DNA from: Bradyrhizobium sp. SZCCHNS1050
GTDB lineage: Bacteria; Pseudomonadota; Alphaproteobacteria; Rhizobiales; Xanthobacteraceae
Assembly: GCF_032484785.1 (NCBI RefSeq)
Contig: NZ_JAUETR010000001.1
Span: 5,211,501-5,275,500 of the forward strand
Length of the DNA stretch: 64,000 nt
Direction of reading: 5' to 3'
Part shown: positions 32,618-41,055 of the stretch, in pieces
Layout: the number at the start of each line of letters is the position of its first letter
Numbering within the stretch: the stretch's first letter is position 1
Translations under genes and position numbers: made by a program
The notes under the pieces: model-generated
The model's database searches: none
What the model was told of the DNA's origin: nothing
Seen by the model: only the letters and a program-made list of their open reading frames with translations

Positions 32618-34420
32618 TCATCGTCCGGCCGCGTAGCCCTGCATGCCCCGTGGATTGGCCGCGGCGCGGCGGCGGCGGCCGACGCGTGATGCGGCCGTGA
32701 GCCGGCCTTCCGACCAGTCCGGACCGACCTCGACGACATGGCCGCGACGGCGCAACTCCTCGACGGTCGCCTTGGGCACGCGGCCCTCGACCACCAGCAC
32801 GCCGGGGCGCGCGGTGCGCGGCCAGAACGAGATCGGGAAATGCTCGGAGTGCCACGCCGGCGCGTCGATCGACTCTTGCAGGTTCATGCCGGCATGGACG
32901 TGGCGCAGGAAGAACTGCGTGTTCCACTGGTCCTGCTGGTCGCCGCCGGGCGAACCCCAGGCCACATAAGGCTCGCCGTCGCGCAGCGCCATGGTCGGCG
33001 ATAGCGTCGTGCGCGGCCGCTTGCCCGGCACCAGCGCGGCCGGATGATCCTCCTCGAGCCAGAACATCTGCGCGCGCGTCCCCAGGCAGAAGCCGAGCTC
33101 GGGGATGACCGGCGATGATTGCAGCCAGCCGCCGGAGGGCGTCGCCGAGATCATGTTGCCTCGGGAATCGATGATGTCGAAATGCACGGTGTCGCCGCGC
33201 ACCTCGCCGAAGCGGCCGACGGTCGGCTCGCCCGAGCCCATTGCGCCGACGGCCTCGCGGCGGCCTTGGGCCTCGCGCAGCTTCACCTTGGCGCCGTAGC
33301 CGTCGAGCGTGCCGGGACGCAGCTCGAGCGAGGCCTTTTCGGTGATCAGCTTGCGGCGCTCGTCGTTGTAGGCATCCGACAGCAGCGTCTCGATCGGGAT
33401 GTCGGCGAAAGCAGGATCGCCGTAGAAGGCCTCGCGATCGGCGAAGGCGAGCTTCGCGGCTTCGATCTGCCAATGAATGAAATCGGGGCCGGTCGGATCG
33501 AGGCCGTCGAGCACAAAGCCCTTGAGCAGCGCGAGCTGCTGGAGCAGCACCGGGCCTTGGCTCCAGACGCCGGCCTTGCACACGGTGTAGCGGCCGTACT
33601 GATAGGTCAGCGGTGCCTCGATGGTCGGCTGCCAGCGCGCCATGTCGTCGGCTGTCAGCACGCCCTTGTGGCGCGAACCCGAGACGTCCATCACTTCCTG
33701 CGTCCGGCAGAAACGGTCGATGGCCTCGGCGACGAAGCCCTGCGACCAGGCCTTGCGCGCGCGCTCGATCTGCGCGTCGCGATCAGCACCCGCGCTTTCG
33801 CCTTCACTGAGGATGCGTGCGTAGGTTTCCGCGAGCTGTGGATTGGTGAACAGCGTGCCCGGCCTCGGCACCTCGCCATTGGGCAGATAGAGCGCGGCCG
33901 AGGTCGGCCAATGCGTCTTGAACAGCTGCTCCACGGTCTGGATCGTCGCCGAGATACGCTCGACAAGCGGATAGCCGTCGCGCGCGTAGGAAATCGCCGG
34001 CTCCAGCACGTCGCGCAGCCGCATCGTGCCGTAGTCGCGCAGCAGCAGCATCCAGGACTCGAACGTGCCGGGCACGCAGGCCGCGAGCAGGCCGGTGCCG
34101 GGCACCATGTCGAGGCCTTCGTTCTTGTAGTGCGCGATGGTGGCGCCTGATGGCGCCGGGCCCTGGCCGCAGATCACCTCGGTGCGCCCGCGCCTGACGT
34201 CGTGCAGGATGATCGGCACGTCGCCGCCAGGACCGTTCAAATGCGGCTCCACCACCTGCAGGGTGAAGGCCGCCGCGACGCCGGCGTCGAAGGCGTTGCC
34301 GCCGCGCTCCAGCATCGCCATGCCCACCGCGGTGGCGAGCCAGTGCGTGGAGGTGACGACGCCGAAGGTACCGTCGATCTCGGGGCGGGTCGTGAAGGGA
34401 TCGGGGTTGATGAAGCTCAT
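32618..34420 (-). CDS. ggt: Gamma-glutamyltransferase family protein
   Basis: This 600-residue Ntn hydrolase would cleave gamma-glutamyl bonds, for example in glutathione. It has GGNAFDAGVAAAFTLQVVEP and LNGPGGD near the N-terminus. The self-processing Thr is T411 in GDTVHFDIIDSRG, preceded by the usual linker, and GGWLQSS and SPTMALRDGEPYVAWGSPGG form the small-subunit site. It lacks a signal peptide, unlike the periplasmic GGT of E. coli, so it should act on imported substrate in the cytoplasm. It stands between the ATPase genes and DUF1028 in the peptide operon, so import and cleavage are probably linked. Confidence 0.9.
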   Translation of the reverse strand: MSFINPDPFTTRPEIDGTFGVVTSTHWLATAVGMAMLERGGNAFDAGVAAAFTLQVVEPHLNGPGGDVPIILHDVRRGRTEVICGQGPAPSGATIAHYKNEGLDMVPGTGLLAACVPGTFESWMLLLRDYGTMRLRDVLEPAISYARDGYPLVERISATIQTVEQLFKTHWPTSAALYLPNGEVPRPGTLFTNPQLAETYARILSEGESAGADRDAQIERARKAWSQGFVAEAIDRFCRTQEVMDVSGSRHKGVLTADDMARWQPTIEAPLTYQYGRYTVCKAGVWSQGPVLLQQLALLKGFVLDGLDPTGPDFIHWQIEAAKLAFADREAFYGDPAFADIPIETLLSDAYNDERRKLITEKASLELRPGTLDGYGAKVKLREAQGRREAVGAMGSGEPTVGRFGEVRGDTVHFDIIDSRGNMISATPSGGWLQSSPVIPELGFCLGTRAQMFWLEEDHPAALVPGKRPRTTLSPTMALRDGEPYVAWGSPGGDQQDQWNTQFFLRHVHAGMNLQESIDAPAWHSEHFPISFWPRTARPGVLVVEGRVPKATVEELRRRGHVVEVGPDWSEGRLTAASRVGRRRRAAANPRGMQGYAAGR

Positions 34421-34468
34421 GTGACTTTCATTCTGATGATCGGTCCGTCCGCACCACGACTCGTTGCC

Positions 34469-35464
34469 TCATGCAGGAACGGCCGCGCTCGCCGGCTGGT
34501 TCACCGCATGGCAGGCCACGCCGCCGATGAGTTCGGGCGACTGCTGCCGACAGAGATCGAATGCAAGGGGACAGCGTGGGTTGAAGGTGCAGCCGGAGGG
34601 CGGATTGATCGGGTTCGGGATCTCGCCTTTGACCGGAATGCGCTGGCGGCCGGACATCGACAGGTCCGGCACTGCGCCGAGCAGCATCTTGGTGTAGGGC
34701 ATGCGCGGGTCGCTGAACAGCGTGCGGCCATCGGCGATCTCGACGATGCGGCCGAGATACATCACGCCGATGCGGCTCGCCATGTGGCGGACGACTGCGA
34801 GATTGTGGCTGATGAACAGATAGGTCAGGCCGAACTTGTCCTGCAAATCGCGCATCAGATTGAGGATCTGCGCCTGCACGGAGACGTCGAGCGCCGAGGT
34901 CGGCTCGTCGCAGACGATGAACTCGGCCTCGGAGGCGAGCGCGCGCGCGATGGCGATGCGCTGACGCTGCCCGCCAGAGAATTCGTGCGGGAATTTCTGG
35001 CCGTCGTCGGGATGCAGGCCGACCAGCGTCAGCAACTCGCCGACGCGGTCCTTGATCTGGCGCTCACCCTCGATGATGTCAAAGGCGCGGATCGGCTCGG
35101 CGATGATGCTATCGACGCGGAAGCGCGGATTGAGGCTCGCGTAAGGATCCTGGAACACCATCTGGATGCGGCGGCGCAGCTTGCGCCGCACCTGGGCCTG
35201 GCGCGCTTCGCTCATCGACACGCCGTCGATGATGACCTCGCCCGACGTCGGCGCCAGCAGCCCGACCACCATGCGCGCGACCGTGGTCTTGCCAGAACCG
35301 GATTCGCCGACCAGCGCGAAGGTCTCGCCCTTCCTGATGCCGAAGCTGACGCCGTCGACCGCCTTCAGGAACTCCTGCGGCTGACGCTCGATCACGCGGT
35401 TGAGCCAGGGTTTCGAGACGTCGAAGACCCGGCGCAGGTTCTTGACCTCGACGAAATCGGTCAT
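34469..35464 (-). CDS. Peptide ABC transporter ATPase, DppF/OppF type
   Basis: This is a 331-residue cytoplasmic ATPase subunit. Walker A is ALVGESGSGKTT near 49-60, the Q-loop is QMVFQDPYASLNP, the ABC signature is EFSGGQRQRIAIARAL, and Walker B is EFIVCDEPTSALD. The C-terminal oligopeptide-transporter extension has GCTFNPRCPLAFDLC. The ATG overlaps the stop of the partner ATPase (ATGA), so translation is coupled. It must serve the set-1 permeases and, since no other ATPases are in the operon, probably the set-2 permeases too. Confidence 0.93.
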   Translation of the reverse strand: MTDFVEVKNLRRVFDVSKPWLNRVIERQPQEFLKAVDGVSFGIRKGETFALVGESGSGKTTVARMVVGLLAPTSGEVIIDGVSMSEARQAQVRRKLRRRIQMVFQDPYASLNPRFRVDSIIAEPIRAFDIIEGERQIKDRVGELLTLVGLHPDDGQKFPHEFSGGQRQRIAIARALASEAEFIVCDEPTSALDVSVQAQILNLMRDLQDKFGLTYLFISHNLAVVRHMASRIGVMYLGRIVEIADGRTLFSDPRMPYTKMLLGAVPDLSMSGRQRIPVKGEIPNPINPPSGCTFNPRCPLAFDLCRQQSPELIGGVACHAVNQPASAAVPA

Positions 35465-36444
35465 GCCGCGGTCTCCGTCGCGCGATCGTACAGATGACAG
35501 GCGACGGCCTGCGTGCCCTGGCGTAGCGGCTCCGGCCGGTCGACGCGGCAGCGGTCGAAGGCGAAGCTGCAGCGCGGATTGAACGAGCAGCCGGGCGGGA
35601 TCGCGGACAGTCGTGGCATCGAGCCTGGGATCTGCACCAGCCGCTTCTCCTCGCCCGCGAGCGTCGGGATCGCGCCCATCAGCCCCTTGGCGTAGGGGTG
35701 CAGCGGGTTGTTGATCACCTCCTGCACCGGGCCGATCTCGGCGACGCGGCCGGCATACATCACGGCGACGCGGTCGCAGGTCTCGGCGATCACGCCCATG
35801 TCGTGGGTCACCAGCATCACGGCGGTGCCGTGGTCGCGGCCGAGCCGCTTGATCAGCGAGATGATCTGCGCCTGCACGGAGACGTCCAGCGCGGTGGTCG
35901 GCTCGTCTGCGATGATCAGTTCCGGCTCGGCGCACAGCGCCAACGCGATCACGACGCGCTGGCGCATGCCGCCGGAGAATTCGTGCGGATAGCCGTCGAT
36001 GCGCTTCTCGGGCGCCGATATGCCGACCTCGGCGAGCAGGTCGATGGCTCGCTTGCGCGCCTGCTGCTCGGTGAGGTTGGTGTGGGTCCTGATGGTCTCG
36101 ATGATCTGGTCGCCGACGCGATACAGCGGATTGAGCGAGGTCAGCGGATCCTGGAAGATCATGCCGATGCGCTTGCCGCGCACCTTGCGCATCTCCTCCG
36201 GCGGCAGGTTGTCGATCCGCAGGCCGGAGAGCTGGATCTCGCCGCCGGAGATGCGGCCCGGAGGATCGATCAGGCCGATCACGGCGAGGCCGGTGACGGA
36301 CTTGCCGGCACCGGATTCGCCGACGACGCCGAGCACCTCGCCCTTGGCGATGTCGTAGGAGACGCCGTCGATCGCGCGCAGGGTGCCGCGCCGGGTCGCG
36401 AACTCGACCTGCAGGTTGCGCACGGACAGAACGGGGGCGGTCAT
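35461..36444 (-). CDS. Peptide ABC transporter ATPase, DppD/OppD type
   Basis: This is a 327-residue ATPase subunit paired with the gene downstream. Walker A is GVVGESGAGKSV, the Q-loop MIFQDPLTSLNP, the signature EFSGGMRQRVVIALAL, Walker B LIIADEPTTALD, and the H-loop LVTHD. The C-terminal extension has GCSFNPRCSFAFDRC. It follows the set-1 permeases by 34 bp. Confidence 0.93.
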   Translation of the reverse strand: MTAPVLSVRNLQVEFATRRGTLRAIDGVSYDIAKGEVLGVVGESGAGKSVTGLAVIGLIDPPGRISGGEIQLSGLRIDNLPPEEMRKVRGKRIGMIFQDPLTSLNPLYRVGDQIIETIRTHTNLTEQQARKRAIDLLAEVGISAPEKRIDGYPHEFSGGMRQRVVIALALCAEPELIIADEPTTALDVSVQAQIISLIKRLGRDHGTAVMLVTHDMGVIAETCDRVAVMYAGRVAEIGPVQEVINNPLHPYAKGLMGAIPTLAGEEKRLVQIPGSMPRLSAIPPGCSFNPRCSFAFDRCRVDRPEPLRQGTQAVACHLYDRATETAA

Positions 36445-36478
36445 GAGCTCAAGCCTCGGAAGGACGCATTCACGCGGG

Positions 36479-37444
36479 TCATCGCAGTTTCGGGTTCAGG
36501 GCGTCGCGCAGCCAGTCGCCGAGCAGGTTGATGGCGAGGATCAGTCCGGCCAAAGCGATGCCGGGGAAGGCAACGATCCACCATTCGCCGGCGAACAGAT
36601 AGTTGTTGCCGATCCGGATCAGGGTCCCGAGCGACGGCATCGTTTCGGGCATGCCGGAGCCGAGGAACGACAAGGTCGCCTCGGTGATGATCGCCAGCGC
36701 AAGGTTGATGGTGGCGATCACCAGCACGGGACCGGTGGTGTTGGGCAGCACGTGGCGCAGCATGATGACCGGCGCGGGCAGGCCGATCAGCTGTGCTGCG
36801 GCGACGTAATCCTTGTTCTTCTCGACGAGGACCGAGCTGCGCACCGTGCGTGCATATTGCACCCAGAAGGAGAGGCCGATCGCCAGCACGAGCACGACCA
36901 GCATGCTGAGCCAGTCCAGCCGGTTGCCGGACACCGACTTGGCGATGCCGTTGACCAGCAGCGCAATCAGGATCGGCGGAAAGGTGAGCTGGACGTCGGC
37001 GATGCGCATGATCACTGTGTCGACCCGGCCGCCGAAATAGCCGGCGATCAGGCCGAGGCCGATGCCGAGCGCGCCGGAAAAGGCAACGCCGAGAATGCCG
37101 ACCAGGAGCGAGATGCGCAGGCCATAGAGGATGGCCGAGAGCACGTCGCGGCCCTGCTCGTCGGTGCCGAGCAAGAACGGGCTCTGTCCGTCGGCGGTCC
37201 ACAGCGGCGAAATCCGCGAGTTCAACAGCTGCAATTGGGCCGGGTCGAACGGGTTTTGCGGCGACAGCAGCGGCGCGAAGATCGCCAGCAGGAAGAACAG
37301 CAGCGTGATCACGGCCGCGGCGACCGTCAGCTTGGAGCGGCGGAACGAGTAGAACAGGTCGCTCGCAAGCGCACGCTTCAGCCATCCGTCGGCGGCGCGC
37401 GGCGTCTCGACGGGCGTGGGGTGGGGAAGGGCGGCGTCGCTCAT
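36479..37444 (-). CDS. Peptide ABC transporter permease, DppC type (set 1)
   Basis: This is a 321-residue permease with a cytoplasmic N-terminus of about 40 residues, a first helix near 41-61, the periplasmic LGTDEQGRDVLSAILYGLR, and the coupling loop YVAAAQLIGLPAPVIMLRHV near 225-245. It differs strongly in sequence from its set-2 counterpart at 28238, so the two permease sets are not a recent duplication. It lies 2 bp after the partner permease at 37447. Confidence 0.93.
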   Translation of the reverse strand: MSDAALPHPTPVETPRAADGWLKRALASDLFYSFRRSKLTVAAAVITLLFFLLAIFAPLLSPQNPFDPAQLQLLNSRISPLWTADGQSPFLLGTDEQGRDVLSAILYGLRISLLVGILGVAFSGALGIGLGLIAGYFGGRVDTVIMRIADVQLTFPPILIALLVNGIAKSVSGNRLDWLSMLVVLVLAIGLSFWVQYARTVRSSVLVEKNKDYVAAAQLIGLPAPVIMLRHVLPNTTGPVLVIATINLALAIITEATLSFLGSGMPETMPSLGTLIRIGNNYLFAGEWWIVAFPGIALAGLILAINLLGDWLRDALNPKLR

Positions 37445-37446
37445 GA

Positions 37447-38427
37447 TCAGGCCGGACGGCTGATGGTCGCGCGCAGGCGCGGATCGACCACGGTGTAGAG
37501 GATATCAACCACGAGATTGATGGTGACGAAGATCAGCGACACCATCATCAGGTAGGCCGCCATGATCGGGATGTCGACATTCTGCACCGCCTGCACGAAC
37601 AACAGGCCCATGCCCGGCCATTGGAACACCTGCTCGGTGATGATCGAGAACGCGATCACCGAGCCGAACTGCAGGCCGACCACGGTGATCACCGGCACCA
37701 GCGTGTTGCGCAGCGCATGGCCGAAATGAATCGCGCGCGTGGTCAGCCCACGGGCGCGGGCGAAGCGGATGTAGTCGGTGCGCAGCACCTCGAGCATCTC
37801 GGCGCGAACCAGTCGCATGATCAAGGTCATCTGGAACAGGCCGAGCGTGATCGAGGGCATGATGAGCGCCTTCCAGCCGGAGACGGTGAACAGGCCCGAT
37901 GTCCACCAGCCGAACCTGACGGTGTCGCCGCGGCCGAACGACGGCAGCCAGCCCAGCGTGACCGAGAACAGGTAGATCAGGAGGATGCCGATCAGGAAGG
38001 TCGGCAGGGAGATGCCGATCAGCGACAGCATCTGGAACAGCTTGGCGAGCAGGGAGTCGCGGTGCAGCGCCGAGAACACGCCCATCAGGATGCCGCAGAA
38101 CAGCGCCAGGATCGTCGCGCAGACCGCGAGCTCCAGGGTGGCGGGCATGCGCTCCTTGAGCAGATCGGAGACCGGCTGCCGGAACTGATAGGAGACGCCG
38201 AACTTGAACTGCGCCGCGTCGAACAGATAGCGACCGAACTGCACGATGAAGGGATCGTCGAGCCCGAGCGACTGGCGGATGCTGGCCCGTTCCGCGGCCG
38301 ACGCGTCGATCGGCACGATCTGGCTCACCGGGTCTCCGGCGAAGCGGAACATGGCGAACGCGATGATTCCGACGGCGATCATGACGCCGATGGCCTGAAT
38401 TGCTCGGCGAAGCGCGAAGGCGAGCAT
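37447..38427 (-). CDS. Peptide ABC transporter permease, DppB type (set 1)
   Basis: This is a 326-residue DppB-type permease. Its first helix is ALRRAIQAIGVMIAVGIIAF, the periplasmic region has RASIRQSLGLDDPFIVQFG, and the coupling loop is YIRFARARGLTTRAIHFGHA. It is separated from the set-1 binding protein upstream by 108 bp that hold a terminator-like hairpin, a common device for making more binding protein than permease. Confidence 0.93.
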   Translation of the reverse strand: MLAFALRRAIQAIGVMIAVGIIAFAMFRFAGDPVSQIVPIDASAAERASIRQSLGLDDPFIVQFGRYLFDAAQFKFGVSYQFRQPVSDLLKERMPATLELAVCATILALFCGILMGVFSALHRDSLLAKLFQMLSLIGISLPTFLIGILLIYLFSVTLGWLPSFGRGDTVRFGWWTSGLFTVSGWKALIMPSITLGLFQMTLIMRLVRAEMLEVLRTDYIRFARARGLTTRAIHFGHALRNTLVPVITVVGLQFGSVIAFSIITEQVFQWPGMGLLFVQAVQNVDIPIMAAYLMMVSLIFVTINLVVDILYTVVDPRLRATISRPA

Positions 38428-38486
38428 CTGATCCTTTCAGGTCCTTCGAGATGCGGCGGCGCGTAGCACCTGCCGCAGGAAATGAA

Positions 38487-38520
38487 AAGTCCCGAAAAGC
38501 AGTTCTGCTTTCCGGGACTT
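38487..38520 (-). terminator. Terminator-like hairpin after the set-1 binding protein
   Basis: AAGTCCCGAAAAGCA and TGCTTTCCGGGACTT form a 15-bp stem with one mismatch and a GTTC loop. On the minus strand it follows the binding-protein stop by 15 bp and is trailed by TTTT. Being inside the operon, it probably lets only part of the transcription through to the permeases. Confidence 0.7.
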
Positions 38521-38535
38521 GTCGTTGCGTCTGGA

Positions 38536-40131
38536 CTACTCGGTCTTGGTGGCGAGGAACAGCAGCACGGCGTTGTCGGCGCGCAGCGGAATCTTCACCT
38601 TCTTCGAGACGCCCCAGGCCACCGCCTGCTGATGCAGCGGGATGTAGCCGTAATCCTTGATGCCGATCTCGAAGGCCTGCTTGATCAGTTGATTGCGCTT
38701 GGCGGTATCGGTCTCGACCAGGACCTTGTCGGTCAGGGCGTCGAACTCCTTGTTGCAGTAATTGCCGAGATTGGCCTCGCCCCGGGTCGGGTCCTTGGCA
38801 TCGTCACGGCAGCCCATGATGTCGTGCATCACGTTGTGCGCGTCCATCGAGGAGGGCGTCCAACCGAGCAGGAAGAACGAGGTGTTGTAGCCGCCGGGCT
38901 TCAGCACCTTGGCGAAGTACTGCGCCTTGGGCTGGGCGTTCAGGTTCACCTTGACCCCGATGCGGGCGAGCATGCCGACCACGGCCTGGCAGATCGCGGC
39001 GTCGTTGACGTAGCGGTCGTTCGGGCAATCCATGCCGACCTCGAAGCCGTCGGGATAGCCGGCCTCGGTCAGCAGCTTCTTGGCGGCGTCCGGATCATAT
39101 TTCGGCCGGGTGAAGTCCTTCGACAGCGCATAGAGCTGCGGAGCGATCATCAGCGCCGACGGGGTCGACAGGCCGCGCATGACGCGGGTCTTGATCAGCT
39201 CGACGTCGATCGCCTTGTAGAAGGCCTCGCGGACGCGGATATCCTTGAACGGGTTCTTGCCCTTGACGTTGGAGTACAAGAGCTCGTCGCGCGTCTCGTC
39301 CATGCCAAGGAAGATCGTGCGCAGCTCCGGTCCCTTCAGGACCTGGGCGTTCGGGCTGGAATCGACGCGGCCGATATCCTGCACCGGGACCGGCTCGATG
39401 ACGTCGACCTCGCCGGACAGCAGCGCGGCGACGCGCGTGGCGTCGGAGGCGATGGTGGTGAACACGATCTCCTTCAGATTGTGCTCGGGCTTGCCCCACC
39501 AGTTCGGATTGACCTTGAACACGGTCTTCACACCGGGCTGATGGCTCTCGATGATGAAGGGGCCGGTGCCGTTCTCATGCAGCGCGGCGTAGCTCGGCGT
39601 GGTTGCCGACACCGGCGTCGGCGCGACCGAGTTGTTGTCCTCGCACCACTTCTTGCTCATGATGTACCACGTATCCCATTGCGAGATCAGGATGGGATTG
39701 GGGGCATCGAGCTTCACGTCGACGGTGTAGTCGTCGACCTTGATGAATTTTGCGTCCGGCGGAACGTTGGAGAGGAAGTTGGAACCGGTGGCGCGGACGC
39801 GATCGGCGGAGAAGATCACGTCGTCGGCCGTGAAGGGTTCGCCATTGTGGAACTTGACGCCCTTGCGCAGATGGAAGCGCCAGCGGGTCGGCTCGGGCGT
39901 TTCCCAGCTCTCGGCCAGCGCGGGGATGATCTTCAGATCCTTGTCGCGCGCGGTCAGCCCCTCGTAGACGTGAGCATGGTGCGCAATCGTGGTCGATTCC
40001 TTGAAGGTGTAGGGATCGAGCGATTTCAGGGTGCCCTGGTTGGCATAGCGCAGGGTCTGGGCCGAAGCTGGCATGACGGCGAGGCCGAATGCGACCGCTG
40101 CCGCGATGAGCAGGGATTTGCGTCCCGACAT
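38536..40131 (-). CDS. Peptide ABC transporter substrate-binding protein (set 1)
   Basis: This is a 531-residue family-5 solute-binding protein. A signal peptide spans about residues 1-24 (LLIAAAVAFGLAVMPASAQ, with AxA cleavage). LRKGVKFHNGEPFTADDVIF is the family signature, and LGWTPSSMDAHNVMHD and NLGNYCNKEFD are in the C-terminal lobe. The start at MSGRKSLL follows a GGAG site; the upstream open frame has none. It is the first gene of the 12-kb peptide operon, and its leader holds a large inverted repeat (40195-40249). Its ligand could be glutathione or another gamma-glutamyl peptide, judging only by the GGT in the operon. Confidence 0.92.
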   Translation of the reverse strand: MSGRKSLLIAAAVAFGLAVMPASAQTLRYANQGTLKSLDPYTFKESTTIAHHAHVYEGLTARDKDLKIIPALAESWETPEPTRWRFHLRKGVKFHNGEPFTADDVIFSADRVRATGSNFLSNVPPDAKFIKVDDYTVDVKLDAPNPILISQWDTWYIMSKKWCEDNNSVAPTPVSATTPSYAALHENGTGPFIIESHQPGVKTVFKVNPNWWGKPEHNLKEIVFTTIASDATRVAALLSGEVDVIEPVPVQDIGRVDSSPNAQVLKGPELRTIFLGMDETRDELLYSNVKGKNPFKDIRVREAFYKAIDVELIKTRVMRGLSTPSALMIAPQLYALSKDFTRPKYDPDAAKKLLTEAGYPDGFEVGMDCPNDRYVNDAAICQAVVGMLARIGVKVNLNAQPKAQYFAKVLKPGGYNTSFFLLGWTPSSMDAHNVMHDIMGCRDDAKDPTRGEANLGNYCNKEFDALTDKVLVETDTAKRNQLIKQAFEIGIKDYGYIPLHQQAVAWGVSKKVKIPLRADNAVLLFLATKTE

Positions 40132-40194
40132 ATGTCCAAATTCTCCGCGTTTGACGCTTGGTTTTTCGGCAGGCGCGATTGTGTCCGGCCTGTT

Positions 40195-40249
40195 TTGCTT
40201 CGAAGTTCGTGTTGTCTGCAGCGCCTCTTGCACGAACTTCAAGAAGCAA
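40195..40249 (-). promoter_or_regulatory. Large inverted repeat in the leader of the peptide operon
   Basis: TTGCTTCGAAGTTCGTG (40195-40211) and CACGAACTTCAAGAAGCAA (40231-40249) pair over 17 bp with a 2-nt bulge and a 19-nt loop. It lies 64-118 bp upstream of the set-1 binding protein ATG. It may be an operator, an attenuator-like leader hairpin or a stabilising 5' stem. It is not a member of the repeat families seen elsewhere in the window. Confidence 0.6.
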
Positions 40250-40656
40250 CAAGACGCCGGGCGATATGCTTGCAAGTCTGATGCCGCGCCGGAATGAACT
40301 GATCCCGTTGGCTCTGGCCTGGCGGTGCGTCGTGCGACCCGCGGCAGATCGATCCGAATATGTTGCCAGAGTTCAGCGGCGGCACACAAGTGCAGTTTGT
40401 TTAAGCCTAAACGATATGGTTATCCCCCCGCCGCCGCTGTGCGGCGCACGCGAGCGGCGGCTTCCGGGATGGGGCTGAGGGCTCGCCGGATTGACCATGT
40501 CCCGGGAATTGCGCACCTGCAGCAACGCGCCGCTTGCTAGAGGGGGGCCGGCGCGGTGATACTGGACACCCCCTGCCGCGAGTCCGGGATGGTCTTCCTG
40601 GTGAAGGGAGCCCGGCCCGGGGCTCGCGTCGGGATGGTTCGAACAGCGGAGCGGAC
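40250..40656. other. Intergenic stretch between divergent genes
   Basis: No gene is supported. A small palindrome, GTTTA-agcc-TAAAC (40399-40412), lies in the A/T-rich part near 40390-40430, which is the likeliest place for the promoter of the peptide operon on the minus strand. The rest, 40440-40656, is GC-rich, ends in the leader of the DUF6489 gene, and shows no further structure to me. Confidence 0.4.
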
Positions 40657-40917
40657 ATGAAAGTCAATATCGAGATCGATTGCACACCGCTCGAAGCGCG
40701 GCAGTTTTTCGGACTTCCCGATGTCGGTCCGATGCAGGCTGCGGTCATGGACCGGCTGCAGAACCAGATGACGAGCAACATCGACAAGCTCACGCCCGAA
40801 GCCATCATGCAGAGCTGGTTCACGTTCGATCCCCGCTTGGCCGAACGGTTTCAGGACCTGATGCTGACCATGACAGGCCTCGGCGGCAGCCGCTCGAACG
40901 ACAAGAAGTCGGCCTGA
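40657..40917 (+). CDS. DUF6489 family small protein
   Basis: This is an 86-residue cytoplasmic protein starting MKVNIEIDCTPLEARQFFGL, with an amphipathic C-terminal half (QAAVMDRLQNQMTSNIDKLT, SWFTFDPRLAERFQDLML). It matches my memory of the DUF6489 family of alphaproteobacteria, which has no established function. The start is chosen from the family N-terminus; a longer upstream frame is GC-rich and without a ribosome site. The arrangement of charged and hydrophobic residues is phasin-like in a loose sense, and PHA-related genes lie 2.5 kb downstream. Confidence 0.75.
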   Translation: MKVNIEIDCTPLEARQFFGLPDVGPMQAAVMDRLQNQMTSNIDKLTPEAIMQSWFTFDPRLAERFQDLMLTMTGLGGSRSNDKKSA

Positions 40918-41055
40918 CGCGGCCGACGGCCGCACGGATTACGCTTGCGCGGAACTCCGAAGGGACGTGGCGTGACGTCACGGCATGGGGCAGGCTCCAT
41001 GCCGGAGCCGAAGACCGGTCGAAAAAGACCGGCTGAACACTTCAGGGGAGGACGC

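Noticed and set aside
29917..32700. A 927-codon plus-strand frame opposite the set-2 transporter genes
   Set aside because: It passes through a palindromic repeat and three genes in antisense, with no recognisable domain.
28238..38427. Recent duplication of the peptide transporter
   Set aside because: The two permease pairs and the two binding proteins differ widely in sequence, so they are separate subfamilies brought together, not a fresh copy.
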